Shown here in pieces: positions 22,821-29,978 of a stretch of DNA of 41,570 nt; position 1 is the first letter of the stretch; each line of letters opens with the position of its first letter. A program made the position numbers and the translations under genes. This DNA is from a virus. The notes under the pieces are model-generated. The model saw nothing but the letters and a program-made list of their open reading frames with translations. It did not search any database and had not been told where the DNA came from. The stretch is from IMG/VR virus record IMGVR_UViG_3300046648_000170, positions 1-41,570 of that record. One strand, written 5' to 3'.

Positions 22821-23276
22821 GTGACACAGCTGCTCCGCAGGTTCACCATCACGCTCCCCCCGGGGCTGCGGCTGCTGAACGCGAACCAGCGCATCCACTA
22901 CCGCGTCCGTGCCGAGGTCATCGCGTCCCTCCGCGGCGCCGCAATGGCGCAGTGCTCGGAAGACCCGGGCATGCGGTCCGCCCTCGCCGCGGCGCTCCCC
23001 GGGCAGCCGCTGTTGCGCCACGCGTACATCCTCGGAGTGCTTCACCCTCCGTCGCGCAGGCGTGCCGACCCGGCGAACTGGTACCCGAGTTTCAAAGCTG
23101 CAGTCGATGGACTGGTCGACGCCGGGGTGTTGGAGGACGACGACCACACCCGGGTGGTCGGCCCGGACATGCGCATGGGCCCCGTGGTCAAGGGCGGGCG
23201 AATCGCCTTGCACATTCAGGAACTCAGCCCGGAGCAGCACGAAGCATTCCGCTGGCAGGAGGTCGCCGCATCATGA
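22821..23276 (+). CDS. rusA: RusA-like Holliday junction resolvase
   Basis: A 151-residue protein from GTG 22821 with AGGAGG 7 bases upstream. The RusA signature is clear: LNANQRIHYRVRAEV at the start, then ADPANWYPSFKAAVDGLVDA and GVLEDDDHTRVVG. Asp83, Asp96 or Asp100 and Asp107 are the likely metal ligands. RusA dimers cut four-way junctions symmetrically, helping to resolve replication and recombination intermediates before packaging. The stop overlaps the whiB start (ATGA). Confidence 0.85.
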   Translation: MTQLLRRFTITLPPGLRLLNANQRIHYRVRAEVIASLRGAAMAQCSEDPGMRSALAAALPGQPLLRHAYILGVLHPPSRRRADPANWYPSFKAAVDGLVDAGVLEDDDHTRVVGPDMRMGPVVKGGRIALHIQELSPEQHEAFRWQEVAAS

Positions 23277-23839
23277 GCTACGCACCCGACACCCTTACCC
23301 GTCCTGGCGAGTGGTACGTCCTGGCCGAGTGCCGCGACCTGCCCGAGCTGTTCATCGAACGTGACCGGGACGCGGAAGGCCTCGCCATGGCGCGCGAGAT
23401 CTGCGCCGCCTGCCCCGTCCGCACCGAGTGCCTGGCCGCGGCCATGGTCGAGGAGGGCAGCGACGACTCGACCCGGCGGGCTGGGATCCGTGGTGGTCTC
23501 ACCCCGACGGAGCGCGGCCAGCTTTCCCGGAGGATCCGCACCGCACCCCCGGCCGAGCACAGCCGGATCCTCGCCGAGGTGCAGGCCGCGCAGGAACGCA
23601 CCCCGCGGACCGTGTTCGAGGAGCGCACCGTGGCGCTGGCTCACGGGCATACCGCGTGGCTCGGTATCAGGCAGGTCACCATCGCCGGCCGCATGTTCAC
23701 CCCGGGGCAGCTGGCATGGCACACCACCCACGACGGGACACCCCCCGTGGGCCGGCTGTTCGCCGAGTGCGGGCTGCCCGGGTGCGTCACCCCGGGGCAC
23801 CTCGTTGACCGGGGCGCGAAGCAGCAGACCAATGCATGA
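23273..23839 (+). CDS. whiB: WhiB-family regulator with C-terminal HNH-like zinc finger
   Basis: A 188-residue protein. Residues 1-90 are a WhiB domain with the four iron-sulphur ligands Cys20, Cys44, Cys47 and Cys53 (CAACPVRTEC) and a GIRGG turn at 71-75 in place of the usual G(V/I)WGG. WhiB proteins bind the main sigma factor and are confined to actinobacteria and their phages. Residues ~120-188 match HNH_3-type zinc fingers: GRMFTPGQLAWHTTHDGTPP, then CGLPGCVTPGHLVDRG. The catalytic His expected before the first Cys is Ala, so nuclease activity is doubtful. It probably redirects host transcription. Confidence 0.8.
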   Translation: MSYAPDTLTRPGEWYVLAECRDLPELFIERDRDAEGLAMAREICAACPVRTECLAAAMVEEGSDDSTRRAGIRGGLTPTERGQLSRRIRTAPPAEHSRILAEVQAAQERTPRTVFEERTVALAHGHTAWLGIRQVTIAGRMFTPGQLAWHTTHDGTPPVGRLFAECGLPGCVTPGHLVDRGAKQQTNA

Positions 23840-23879
23840 CCACCGCTTCCCCAGCACTCACACTCAGGAGCAACCCGAC

Positions 23880-24413
23880 ATGACCCGCTTCACCGGACCC
23901 GCAGCCCTCACCGCGTACGCCGCGTCGATCGCCGCAGCGAACTACCTCACCACCCGATACGGCATGGTCCACGTCGCCCCCGGGCTGATGACCACAGCAG
24001 GCACGTTCGCTGCTGGTGGGGCGCTCCTCCTGCGCGACGCCGTGCAGGACACCCTCGGTCGGGCATGGGTTCTCGTAGGCATTGCCGCTGGGGCTGTTCT
24101 CACCCTGGCCACGAGCCCCGCCCTCGCCATCGCTTCCGCGGCCGCGTTCCTCGCCGCCGAGCTCGCCGACATGGGTGTCTACACCCCGCTGCGGTCCCGT
24201 GGTTGGGCCCGGGCCGTGGTCGCCTCGAACGTGGCCGGCGCCATCGTCGACACCCTGCTGTTCCTGTGGCTGGCCGGGTTCCCCATCACCACCGCAGTCG
24301 TCGGTGGGCAGCTCGTTGGGAAACTCGCCTGGGCCACGCTCCTGCCCGTGGCCGCGGTCGTCACCGTCAGGAGGTGGCGTCGTGCTCTACCTCGGCACCC
24401 CCTCGGGGCCTGA
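23880..24413 (+). CDS. VUT/YhhQ-family transporter (7-deazaguanine precursor uptake)
   Basis: A 177-residue membrane protein from ATG 23880 with AGGAG upstream. About five to six membrane helices are visible, with the family's pattern: AANYLTTRYGMVHVAPGLMT, TAGTFAAGGALLLRDAVQDT, AAFLAAELADMGVYTPLR and AGAIVDTLLFLWLAGFP. VUT/YhhQ proteins import queuosine precursors such as preQ0 and preQ1. The gene overlaps the DpdA-like gene by 32 bases, strongly linking the two. In phages such transporters accompany DNA 7-deazaguanine modification; the substrate is inferred from family and neighbour. Confidence 0.8.
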   Translation: MTRFTGPAALTAYAASIAAANYLTTRYGMVHVAPGLMTTAGTFAAGGALLLRDAVQDTLGRAWVLVGIAAGAVLTLATSPALAIASAAAFLAAELADMGVYTPLRSRGWARAVVASNVAGAIVDTLLFLWLAGFPITTAVVGGQLVGKLAWATLLPVAAVVTVRRWRRALPRHPLGA

Positions 24414-25014
24414 CGTGCGCGCCGCAATGTCCGCCGGGCTCCTCGGGTGCATGACCACCCCGGCACAGGGCAACGTGATCCCGCAAGGCGCCGAGTACGC
24501 GTGCGACAACGGGAAGTTCGGCAAGGGCTGGCCCGGGGCCGATGCCTGGTTCGACTGGTTGGAGCGCACCGTCACCCGGTACGGCGCCGACCGTTGCCTG
24601 TGGGCTGTTGCCCCCGACGAGCCGTTCGATGCGGCACGCACCCTCGACGAGTCCCTCCCGTGGCTGCCCCGGATTCGCGAGCTGGGTGTCCCGGCCGCGT
24701 TCGCCGCGCAGGACGGGTGCGACCTCCTCGGCCTCCCGTGGGACGAGTTCGATGTCCTGTTCATCGCTGGCAGCACCGAGTGGAAGACCGGGCCGGTTGC
24801 CGAGCAGCTCGCCCGCGAGGCCAAGGCCCGCGGCAAAGGCATCCACATGGGGCGGGTCAATTCCCGGCAGCGCCTCCGTACCGCCGAGTGGTTCGGCTGC
24901 GACACCGCGGACGGGACGTACCTCGCGTTCGGCCCGGACAAGAACCTGCCGCGCCTCACCAGCTGGCTGACCGAGTTGCACCACACCCCGTCGCTCTTCG
25001 GCGACGCCGCATGA
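24382..25014 (+). CDS. DpdA-like DNA 7-deazaguanine transglycosylase
   Basis: A 210-residue protein from GTG 24382, with an ideal GGAGGT 6 bases upstream inside the transporter gene. It resembles short DpdA/tRNA-guanine transglycosylase-like proteins of phages: CDNGKFG (41-47), VAPDEPFDA (76-84), AAQDG (108-112), FIAGSTEWKTG (127-137), HMGRVNS (155-161) and GCDTADGT (172-179). Asp110s and Asp174/177 are candidate catalytic acids. These enzymes swap guanine in DNA for a preQ0-type base, hiding phage DNA from restriction. No preQ0 synthesis genes are present, so precursor must come from the host or through the transporter. Confidence 0.65.
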   Translation: MLYLGTPSGPDVRAAMSAGLLGCMTTPAQGNVIPQGAEYACDNGKFGKGWPGADAWFDWLERTVTRYGADRCLWAVAPDEPFDAARTLDESLPWLPRIRELGVPAAFAAQDGCDLLGLPWDEFDVLFIAGSTEWKTGPVAEQLAREAKARGKGIHMGRVNSRQRLRTAEWFGCDTADGTYLAFGPDKNLPRLTSWLTELHHTPSLFGDAA

Positions 25015-25130
25015 CCCTCACCCACCTCGCCCCGCATGTCGCCCTCCTGGTCGCGCTCACCGTGCTGACGGTGCTGTGCCTCCGGGAGGGCTACCGGGGG
25101 CGGCATAACCCCGAGCAAGGAGAACCCTGA
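25011..25130 (+). CDS. Single-span membrane micropeptide
   Basis: A 39-residue product starting in the stop of the DpdA-like gene (ATGA) and ending at the next start. One hydrophobic helix (VALLVALTVLTVLCL) is followed by a charged cytoplasmic tail (REGYRGRHNPEQGEP). Overlaps on both sides support its reality. Function unknown. Confidence 0.5.
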   Translation: MTLTHLAPHVALLVALTVLTVLCLREGYRGRHNPEQGEP

Positions 25131-25540
25131 TGACCGACACCACGCCCGCTGCTGAACTCCTTGCCGCTGCCGAGAAGCTGCGCAGCCTCGCCACTGCCGT
25201 ACCCACCGAGGACTGGGGCACTCGCCCTTGGCATGTCGAGGAGTGCAGCGATACCGACACCATGGAGTCCTGCCCGTGCATCGTGGCGCAGGGCGAGTAC
25301 AAGGAGTTCGACCAGCCGCAGATCCCGCCGGTCCAGTACGTGGCCGATGCGGAGACCAGGGAGCACGCCGAGTACATCGCCGCCATGCACCCCGGCGTCG
25401 GCCTCGCCCTCGCTGACTGGCTGGAGAACATGGCGCGCACGGTCGATGCCGTGGCCGACAAGTACGAGCCCGACCCCGGGTCCCACTGGCTCGCGCCCGC
25501 CCTCGCGGTGGCCCGACAGGTCCTCGGGACCACGACATGA
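25130..25540 (+). CDS. Conserved-type hypothetical protein
   Basis: A 136-residue acidic protein. It begins PAAELLAAAEKLRSLATAV and has HAEYIAAMHPGVGLALADWL, a pairing often seen in Streptomyces phage and prophage proteins of unknown function; between them lie CSDTDTMESCPC and strand-like sequence. It is soluble, with no membrane helix. It starts at the stop of the micropeptide and overlaps the next gene by ATGA. Only the presence of the family-like ends can be stated; no activity is known to me. Confidence 0.6.
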   Translation: MTDTTPAAELLAAAEKLRSLATAVPTEDWGTRPWHVEECSDTDTMESCPCIVAQGEYKEFDQPQIPPVQYVADAETREHAEYIAAMHPGVGLALADWLENMARTVDAVADKYEPDPGSHWLAPALAVARQVLGTTT

Positions 25541-25740
25541 CGACCACCGTCCTCGCCTACTCCCCCGGGTTCGCCCTCGCGGGGCTGCTGTTCCTCGCCG
25601 CGGCCCTGTGTGGGCGGCTGGAGCGCTGGCACACCCGGCGTGAGGCTGCCATCGCCGAGTACCGGGCCCGCCCGCACAGCGCCCGTGTGGGCACCGCCCG
25701 GCATGGCCGAGACGTCATCGAAGGAGACCCGACCGCATGA
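25537..25740 (+). CDS. Small membrane protein
   Basis: A 67-residue protein with one N-terminal membrane helix (PGFALAGLLFLAAALCG) and a basic cytoplasmic tail (RLERWHTRREAAIAEYRARP). It is coupled to both neighbours by ATGA overlaps. It is the third tiny membrane protein of the early operon (others at 17786 and 25011). No function is recognised. Confidence 0.55.
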   Translation: MTTTVLAYSPGFALAGLLFLAAALCGRLERWHTRREAAIAEYRARPHSARVGTARHGRDVIEGDPTA

Positions 25741-26147
25741 GCCCTCGCCGTGGACAGCCCCATGACCACGCCTACGACACCGAAACCCTCGACGAGAAGG
25801 CCGACCGGATCCGCCGCGAGCAGGGCCTACCTCCCGAGTCTCAGCACACAGGTCCCCAGCCGTGCCACTGGTACGACGACGGCCACGGCGGGCGCTTCCT
25901 CATCCCCGGCTGCATGACCCGAGTCATCGACCCCGACGTGGACGAGTGCTCCTGCAAGACGGTTGAGGAGCAGCTCGCCGCCGCCCGCACGGAAATCGCC
26001 AGCCTGAAGCGAACCCGTGACGGGCTCCAGACCTGGCACGACCACATCGTCCGCGCCGTCTACGACCACGCCGACGGTGTCCAGATCATGAAGCGCGCCG
26101 CCGACCGGGCGATGCCCGCCACCGCCACCGAGGAGCCGACCCGATGA
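25737..26147 (+). CDS. Hypothetical protein with His/Cys segment and coiled coil
   Basis: A 136-residue protein. The middle holds CHWYDDGHGGRFLIPGCMTR and DECSC, four Cys and several His that could form a zinc site. Then comes a coiled coil (VEEQLAAARTEIASLKRTRD). The end (ATEEPTR) repeats the end of the next gene (DEEPTR), a sign of a shared ribosome-site context rather than homology. Coupled on both sides by ATGA. No family is recognised. Confidence 0.55.
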   Translation: MSPRRGQPHDHAYDTETLDEKADRIRREQGLPPESQHTGPQPCHWYDDGHGGRFLIPGCMTRVIDPDVDECSCKTVEEQLAAARTEIASLKRTRDGLQTWHDHIVRAVYDHADGVQIMKRAADRAMPATATEEPTR

Positions 26148-26281
26148 GCAACGTCAGCTTCTACGGCCAAGCCCACTGCGGCGACTGCGGTGCCACCTGG
26201 GTGTTCGAGCCCATTGAAGACGGCAGTTTCGTCCAGTCCGACCACGAATGCCCGAACGACGACGAGGAGCCGACCCGATGA
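26144..26281 (+). CDS. Small zinc-ribbon-like protein
   Basis: A 45-residue product, ATG 26144 within the preceding stop and its own TGA within the next start. It has CGDCG at residues 12-16 and HEC near residue 36, with aromatic strands between (ATWVFEPIEDG), so a minimal zinc ribbon is likely. The tight overlaps on both sides are the main argument that it is expressed. Confidence 0.55.
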   Translation: MSNVSFYGQAHCGDCGATWVFEPIEDGSFVQSDHECPNDDEEPTR

Positions 26282-26889
26282 CCGACCACCCCACCCGCGA
26301 GCAGCTGCTGTTGCACCTCGTCGACCGGGCACGCCGCGGCGTCGCCCTTCCCGCGGAACACGACCAGCTCGCCGCGGGGGTCAGCGCCATGGCCGATGCG
26401 CTCGCCGAGCAGCGGACTACCACCGTCGAAGCGCTCGACGCCAGCCACGTCACGCTGCGCCGCTACCGCAAACGCGCCGAGCGGGCCGAGGCCGCCAACA
26501 CCACCCACCGTGCGCTACTCGAAGAAGCACGCGACGCCCTCGAAGCCGCCGGGATCAACGAAGCCCACGGCGGCAACTCCTGGCCACGACTTGTCCCCGC
26601 GATTGAGGAGCTGGCCCAACGCGCCGAGCAGGCCGAGGCCGAGCGGGACCGTGTGCAGCAGGCTGCCTGCCGCACCGCCGAGAACCTGCGGAACGCCGAG
26701 CAGCGCGCCGAGCAGGCCGAAGCCGCAGTGGAACGCGTGCGCGCCGAGTTCGACCGCGTTGCTGCTCTTGGCGTCGTCCGCAACGACGACAGCCGGGCTG
26801 ACCGGTTCAGCACCGGCGCCCGCTGGACGATCCGCATGATTCGCGGGGCCCTTGACCATCCGCAGCAGCCCTCGACCACCACCGCCTGA
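26278..26889 (+). CDS. Coiled-coil hypothetical protein
   Basis: A 203-residue highly charged protein. The first 45 residues are a helical domain (TREQLLLHLVDRARRGVALP). From about residue 60 to 165 the sequence is almost one coiled coil with a repeated RAEQAEA unit (YRKRAERAEAANT, AQRAEQAEAERDRVQQAA, EQRAEQAEAAVERVR). The last part has RWTIRMIRGALDHP. Proteins with this plan are widespread in Streptomyces phages and integrative elements; their function is unknown to me. Confidence 0.6.
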   Translation: MTDHPTREQLLLHLVDRARRGVALPAEHDQLAAGVSAMADALAEQRTTTVEALDASHVTLRRYRKRAERAEAANTTHRALLEEARDALEAAGINEAHGGNSWPRLVPAIEELAQRAEQAEAERDRVQQAACRTAENLRNAEQRAEQAEAAVERVRAEFDRVAALGVVRNDDSRADRFSTGARWTIRMIRGALDHPQQPSTTTA

Positions 26890-26916
26890 CCACTGCAGCA
26901 CAGGAGCCACGCCACC

Positions 26917-27555
26917 GTGACAGCCGCCGCGCGCCACCTGCACCTGATCATCACTACTTGGCCCGAGCTCGATGACGCCCTCACCACCCGGGTTGGCGAC
27001 ACGTGGCCTCCTGCCGGGCGCATGTCCCAGCACATTGCGCAGCAGCACCTCGACGAGACTCCGCAGCGCGGCGCCCGCGACGGGTCCGGCACCGGGGAGT
27101 CCCCTGCCCCGTGCCGTGTCGACATCCTCGACACGATGGCCACGGTCCACGGGCTGCTGCTCGACTGCGCGGACGCGGTGGCCGAGGTGGTGCAGCTTGC
27201 GCCGGCAGGCGACCCGCTTGCGGAGATGCGCGACCGGCACGACCCGCGGCGGTGGCGGTGGACGGGGCGCCGGCCCGAGGCCCGGTACACCGCGCTGTGG
27301 CTGTATGGGCGGGTTACCTCGAGCCCCGGGCCGTTTCGTCCGCTGCTCGAGCGACACCAGCTGCTCATCGCCGATGTCGCAAGGGACGCGCTCGGGCGGA
27401 TCGAGCGGGCGCTGCAGCTCACCCGGGTGAGTCGCCCCGTTGACTTCCCGTGCGCCTGCGGCGGCGTGGTGTGCATCCACGGTGGGGACGGGGCGCTGCC
27501 TCACCTGATCTGCTCGGCCTGCGGGCGGTACTACTCGGGGCAGCTCGTCGCGTGA
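26917..27555 (+). CDS. Hypothetical protein with C-terminal zinc ribbon
   Basis: A 212-residue protein from GTG 26917 with AGGAG 11 bases upstream. Most of it is helical (VDILDTMATVHGLLLDCADA, RPLLERHQLLIADVARDALG). The last 40 residues carry CACGG, then C in VVCIHGG and CSACGRYY, a zinc ribbon of the type found in DNA-binding proteins and holin-like regulators. It is the last gene of the early operon, followed by a strong terminator. Function unknown. Confidence 0.6.
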   Translation: MTAAARHLHLIITTWPELDDALTTRVGDTWPPAGRMSQHIAQQHLDETPQRGARDGSGTGESPAPCRVDILDTMATVHGLLLDCADAVAEVVQLAPAGDPLAEMRDRHDPRRWRWTGRRPEARYTALWLYGRVTSSPGPFRPLLERHQLLIADVARDALGRIERALQLTRVSRPVDFPCACGGVVCIHGGDGALPHLICSACGRYYSGQLVA

Positions 27556-27566
27556 CCACATAGCGA

Positions 27567-27597
27567 AGCCCCCGGCCGGGTCGTGGTCGGGGGCTTT
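27567..27597. terminator. Terminator ending the early operon
   Basis: AGCCCCCG (27567-27574) pairs with CGGGGGCT (27588-27595), followed by TT and CGT. It is placed between convergent genes (rightward 26917, leftward 27609) and, as a symmetrical stem with A/T flanks, may act in both directions. Confidence 0.75.
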
Positions 27598-27608
27598 CGT
27601 CGTGTGCG

Positions 27609-27830
27609 CTACTCGGCTGGGGGGTGCAGATCCGTGCGCTGCCCCTGCCGCGTTTTCCGGGCGGCGAAGTATGGCCGGGCCACCCGGTAGTCCACGGCCT
27701 TTGAGCGGCCGATCTCCACGACCGGCGGGAACGCCGGGTCCTCCCGCGATAGCTGCGAGATCCGCTGATGCGTCAGCTCAGCTACACCCTCGCTCAGCAA
27801 CCGTCGGGCCAACTCCCTGAACGACACCAT
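27609..27830 (-). CDS. Small HTH regulator of the transfer-like region
   Basis: A 73-residue protein. ATG at 27830 is chosen because AAGGAGGG stands 6 bases upstream; an upstream GTG at 27887 would overlap the palindromic operator. The sequence FRELARRLLSEGVAELTHQR, ISQLSREDPAFPPVVEIGRS, then VDYRVARPYFAARK reads as a winged helix of the excisionase/MerR-like kind. It is divergent from the Spd/FtsK block, just as small repressors control transfer genes in Streptomyces conjugative elements. Repression of its own and the transfer promoter is inferred. Confidence 0.65.
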   Translation of the reverse strand: MVSFRELARRLLSEGVAELTHQRISQLSREDPAFPPVVEIGRSKAVDYRVARPYFAARKTRQGQRTDLHPPAE

Positions 27831-27875
27831 GTCCGGCCCTCCTTCTTTGTCGGCCATGCGCACCATCATCCCTTG

Positions 27876-27909
27876 ACTTCTTGCCACATGGCAAGGAAGT
27901 CGCTACGGT
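27876..27909. promoter_or_regulatory. Palindromic operator and rightward promoter
   Basis: ACTTC-TTGCCA-CA-TGGCAA-G-GAAGT (27876-27900) is a near-perfect inverted repeat of 25 bases. TTGCCA (27881-27886) and TACGGT (27904-27909) form a -35/-10 pair with 17-base spacing pointing at the transfer-like genes. An operator covering the -35 implies repression, probably by the divergent HTH protein. Confidence 0.55.
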
Positions 27910-27928
27910 CGTATTTAGCAACAAGAAA

Positions 27929-27965
27929 GCCCCGGCCGGCGCTGCGAACGCCACATGGCCGGGGC
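27929..27965 (+). other. Strong leader hairpin
   Basis: GCCCCGGCC (27929-27937) pairs with GGCCGGGGC (27957-27965), and an inner GGCG/CGCC helix closes a CTGCGAA loop. It lies in the 5' leader of the Spd/FtsK transcript, about 40 bases before the first start codon. Without a T-tract, it may be an attenuator or stabiliser. Confidence 0.5.
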
Positions 27966-28004
27966 CAGACCTACCCACAACGCCCTCGAAGGAGCAGGTC
28001 CGTC

Positions 28005-28400
28005 ATGGATCGTAGCGACATCCTCACCACCACCGCACCCCTCCCCGGCCGCCTGCTCGTCGATTACGACGCTGGCCTCGGACTCGGTCCGGCCCTCAAG
28101 CCGCTCGCCGACGTACCGGCCGGGCAGACCGTCTCCACCACGGCACGTATCGACGGCCTGACCGTCGCAGGCAGCCGCGCCCTGCTGCTTCTCGCGGACA
28201 GCAACGGCGACACCGCCACGGTGATCGTGCCGTCGTCCAAGTTCATGGCGGCGTCCCGCAGCATCGGCCGCCCGATCACCGTCGGCGACAGCGTCCAGCT
28301 GCACGGCACGGTCTCGGCCCGCTTCGAGCACATGCCGAAGATCATCGACGCGTTCGCCTTTCGGGCGGCCCGCCTCATCCTGACGGTGAGGGCCATCTGA
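28005..28400 (+). CDS. OB-fold-like protein of the transfer-like operon
   Basis: A 131-residue protein from ATG 28005 with AGGAG upstream. Its centre looks like a nucleic-acid-binding OB fold: VSTTARIDGLTVAGSRALLL, NGDTATVIVPSSKF, GDSVQLHGTVSARFEHMPKI. This is the strand pattern of tRNA-anti/RecG-type OB domains. First gene after the operator and leader hairpin, it overlaps the next gene by TGATG. A DNA-binding accessory role in transfer or replication is inferred. Confidence 0.5.
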   Translation: MDRSDILTTTAPLPGRLLVDYDAGLGLGPALKPLADVPAGQTVSTTARIDGLTVAGSRALLLLADSNGDTATVIVPSSKFMAASRSIGRPITVGDSVQLHGTVSARFEHMPKIIDAFAFRAARLILTVRAI

Positions 28401-28555
28401 TGGCCAACACCACCGCCACGGACACCACCCGCGCCCCGCGCGAAAACCAGATCCTCGCCGAGCCCGCGACCACGCAGCGCTGCGCCGAGGACTACGCCGC
28501 GGCCGCGGACGTCCGCACCGCAATGGGCAAGCAGGCCCGGGCAGGGGGCAAGTGA
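28400..28555 (+). CDS. Small hypothetical protein
   Basis: A 51-residue product, ATG 28400 in the stop of the gene before and TGA at 28553-28555 overlapping the next ATG. It is polar and Ala/Thr-rich, with a helix (CAEDYAAAADVRTAMGKQA). It has no known family; the perfect overlaps at both ends support expression. Confidence 0.5.
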   Translation: MANTTATDTTRAPRENQILAEPATTQRCAEDYAAAADVRTAMGKQARAGGK

Positions 28556-29673
28556 TGAACGCGAAGCTCACCAAGGGACAGATCGTCGTCCTCGTCGCCG
28601 CGACCATCCCGATGATCGGGGCGGGTGCTGCTGGCGGCTGGGGCACGTACACCAACATCGTGACCGAGTTCGGCCGGGCCGCTACCGCGCTCGGTGTCGT
28701 CGCCGCGGGCGAGGGTGTGACCCTCGTCCTCGCCCTGGTCATGGTCGGGCTGACGATGCTCGGCCAGGCCGCGCCGGCACCCGTCCGTGCGGGGCTGTGG
28801 CTCGCCCCGATTGCTGCGGCACTCACCGGGGTGGTCGTCGCCGATGGCATGACCGAGGCGGTTGTGTACGCACTCACCCCGATGGCCATGTCTGCCTCCG
28901 CCGAGGGGCTCGGGCTGCTGGCCCGCCGGATCGTCGTCCACCGCACCGGGGTGGACACCGAGGTCCAGCGCCGGAACGCGCAGACGATGCAGCGCCTCGC
29001 CTACCACCAGGCCCGCGCCGCGAACCACCCGGACAAGAAAGCACGCGAGCGGTCGCTCAAGGCATCGTGGCGCCTCGCCGCCCGCGTTGGCGAGGACGAT
29101 GCGCAGCTCGGCGTGAACCTAGTTCACGTCCAGCGCGAGCGGATGACCAACGGGGCGGACGCGGCACTCGCCGGCATGTTCGCCATCGACTCGCCGCCGG
29201 CAGCGCCCGCCGCTGTCGAGCCGGAGCACTCCGCGGCCAAGGCCCTGCGGCGCGAGTTCGCCGAGATGGACCCGGCCGAGGCGATCCGCCTCGCCCACGA
29301 TGCGCGACCTGATGCGTCACCGGCCGAGCTCGCCTCGTTGCTCGCCACCTACGGGGTGGTTGTCGACGCGGTGCGCGTCGCCCTCGTCCTCGGCGGTGGG
29401 CACCCGCAGGTCACTGTCGAGCGTGGCGATACGGACGCTGCGCCCGGTGATGCGCCGCTGGTCACCCCGCGTCCGGCGCTGAACAAGGCGCAGGCCATCG
29501 AAGCCGCGATGCAGGCCCTCGGGCCCGATGTCACGGCCGCCGCGATCGTCGACCACGTGCAGCGCATCAGCGGCATCAACACGGATGAGAACTACGTCCG
29601 GGTCGTCCGGTCCCGCAAGAAGCCCCCGCCGAACAGCGGCGCCCCGCGACCCATGGAAGGCGGCTACGCATGA
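28555..29673 (+). CDS. SpdB-like integral membrane protein with C-terminal helical domain
   Basis: A 372-residue protein from ATG 28555. About four membrane helices occupy residues 1-130: VVLVAATIPMIGAGAAGG, GVVAAGEGVTLVLALVMVGL, LWLAPIAAALTGVVVADGM and AVVYALTPMAMSASAEGLGL. A cytoplasmic part follows (RRNAQTMQRLAYHQARAANH) and a winged-helix-like end (LNKAQAIEAAMQALGPDVTA, then YVRVVRSRKK). Multi-span proteins with soluble DNA-binding ends are typical Spd (spread) proteins of Streptomyces plasmids and AICEs, which help move DNA between hyphal compartments. The assignment rests on layout and neighbours. Confidence 0.5.
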   Translation: MNAKLTKGQIVVLVAATIPMIGAGAAGGWGTYTNIVTEFGRAATALGVVAAGEGVTLVLALVMVGLTMLGQAAPAPVRAGLWLAPIAAALTGVVVADGMTEAVVYALTPMAMSASAEGLGLLARRIVVHRTGVDTEVQRRNAQTMQRLAYHQARAANHPDKKARERSLKASWRLAARVGEDDAQLGVNLVHVQRERMTNGADAALAGMFAIDSPPAAPAAVEPEHSAAKALRREFAEMDPAEAIRLAHDARPDASPAELASLLATYGVVVDAVRVALVLGGGHPQVTVERGDTDAAPGDAPLVTPRPALNKAQAIEAAMQALGPDVTAAAIVDHVQRISGINTDENYVRVVRSRKKPPPNSGAPRPMEGGYA

Positions 29674-29978
29674 GTGATCTGGAGAAGGCCGCGAAGGATG
29701 CGGTCGATGCCGCAGCGAACACGGAGCAGCTGGCGCTCGTGATGGCCGTGCTGCAGGCGCAGCAGCTCACCCAGTACCAGCCCGCGGCGCCGGCGCCTGT
29801 CGTCCGGGCGTCCGGGGGTGGCGCGGCGAAGTGGCTCGCGATCGGCATGGGCGGGTCCGCGCTACTGCTGGCGGTCGCCGTGTCCGCGATCGCCGTCGCG
29901 ATCAGCGCCGTCGCGCTGACCATCTGCGTTCTGATCCTGCGTTCCGTGTGGCAGGACATCCGCAAGGGAGAGAAGTGA
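29670..29978 (+). CDS. SpdD-like small membrane protein
   Basis: A 102-residue protein. After a soluble start (EQLALVMAVLQAQQLTQYQP) and an Ala/Pro-rich linker, two adjacent hydrophobic helices (WLAIGMGGSALLLAVAVSAI and AVAISAVALTICVLILRSVW) end in DIRKGEK. A Pro-rich linker and Gly/Ala/Val membrane stretch ending in a short basic tail closely recall SpdD proteins of Streptomyces conjugative elements. It overlaps both neighbours (ATGA, TGATG). A role in intramycelial spreading is inferred. Confidence 0.6.
   Translation: MSDLEKAAKDAVDAAANTEQLALVMAVLQAQQLTQYQPAAPAPVVRASGGGAAKWLAIGMGGSALLLAVAVSAIAVAISAVALTICVLILRSVWQDIRKGEK

Noticed and set aside
22507-22824. A possible 105-residue gene starting in the stop of the primase-helicase gene
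   Set aside because: ATGA overlap is attractive, but its codon use is poor, it runs through the iterons giving SDSSDR/SDSSDS strings, and overlaps the well-marked RusA start.
27831-27887. A longer N-terminus for the leftward HTH gene from GTG 27887
   Set aside because: It has no ribosome site and would overlap the palindromic operator; ATG 27830 has an ideal AAGGAGGG.
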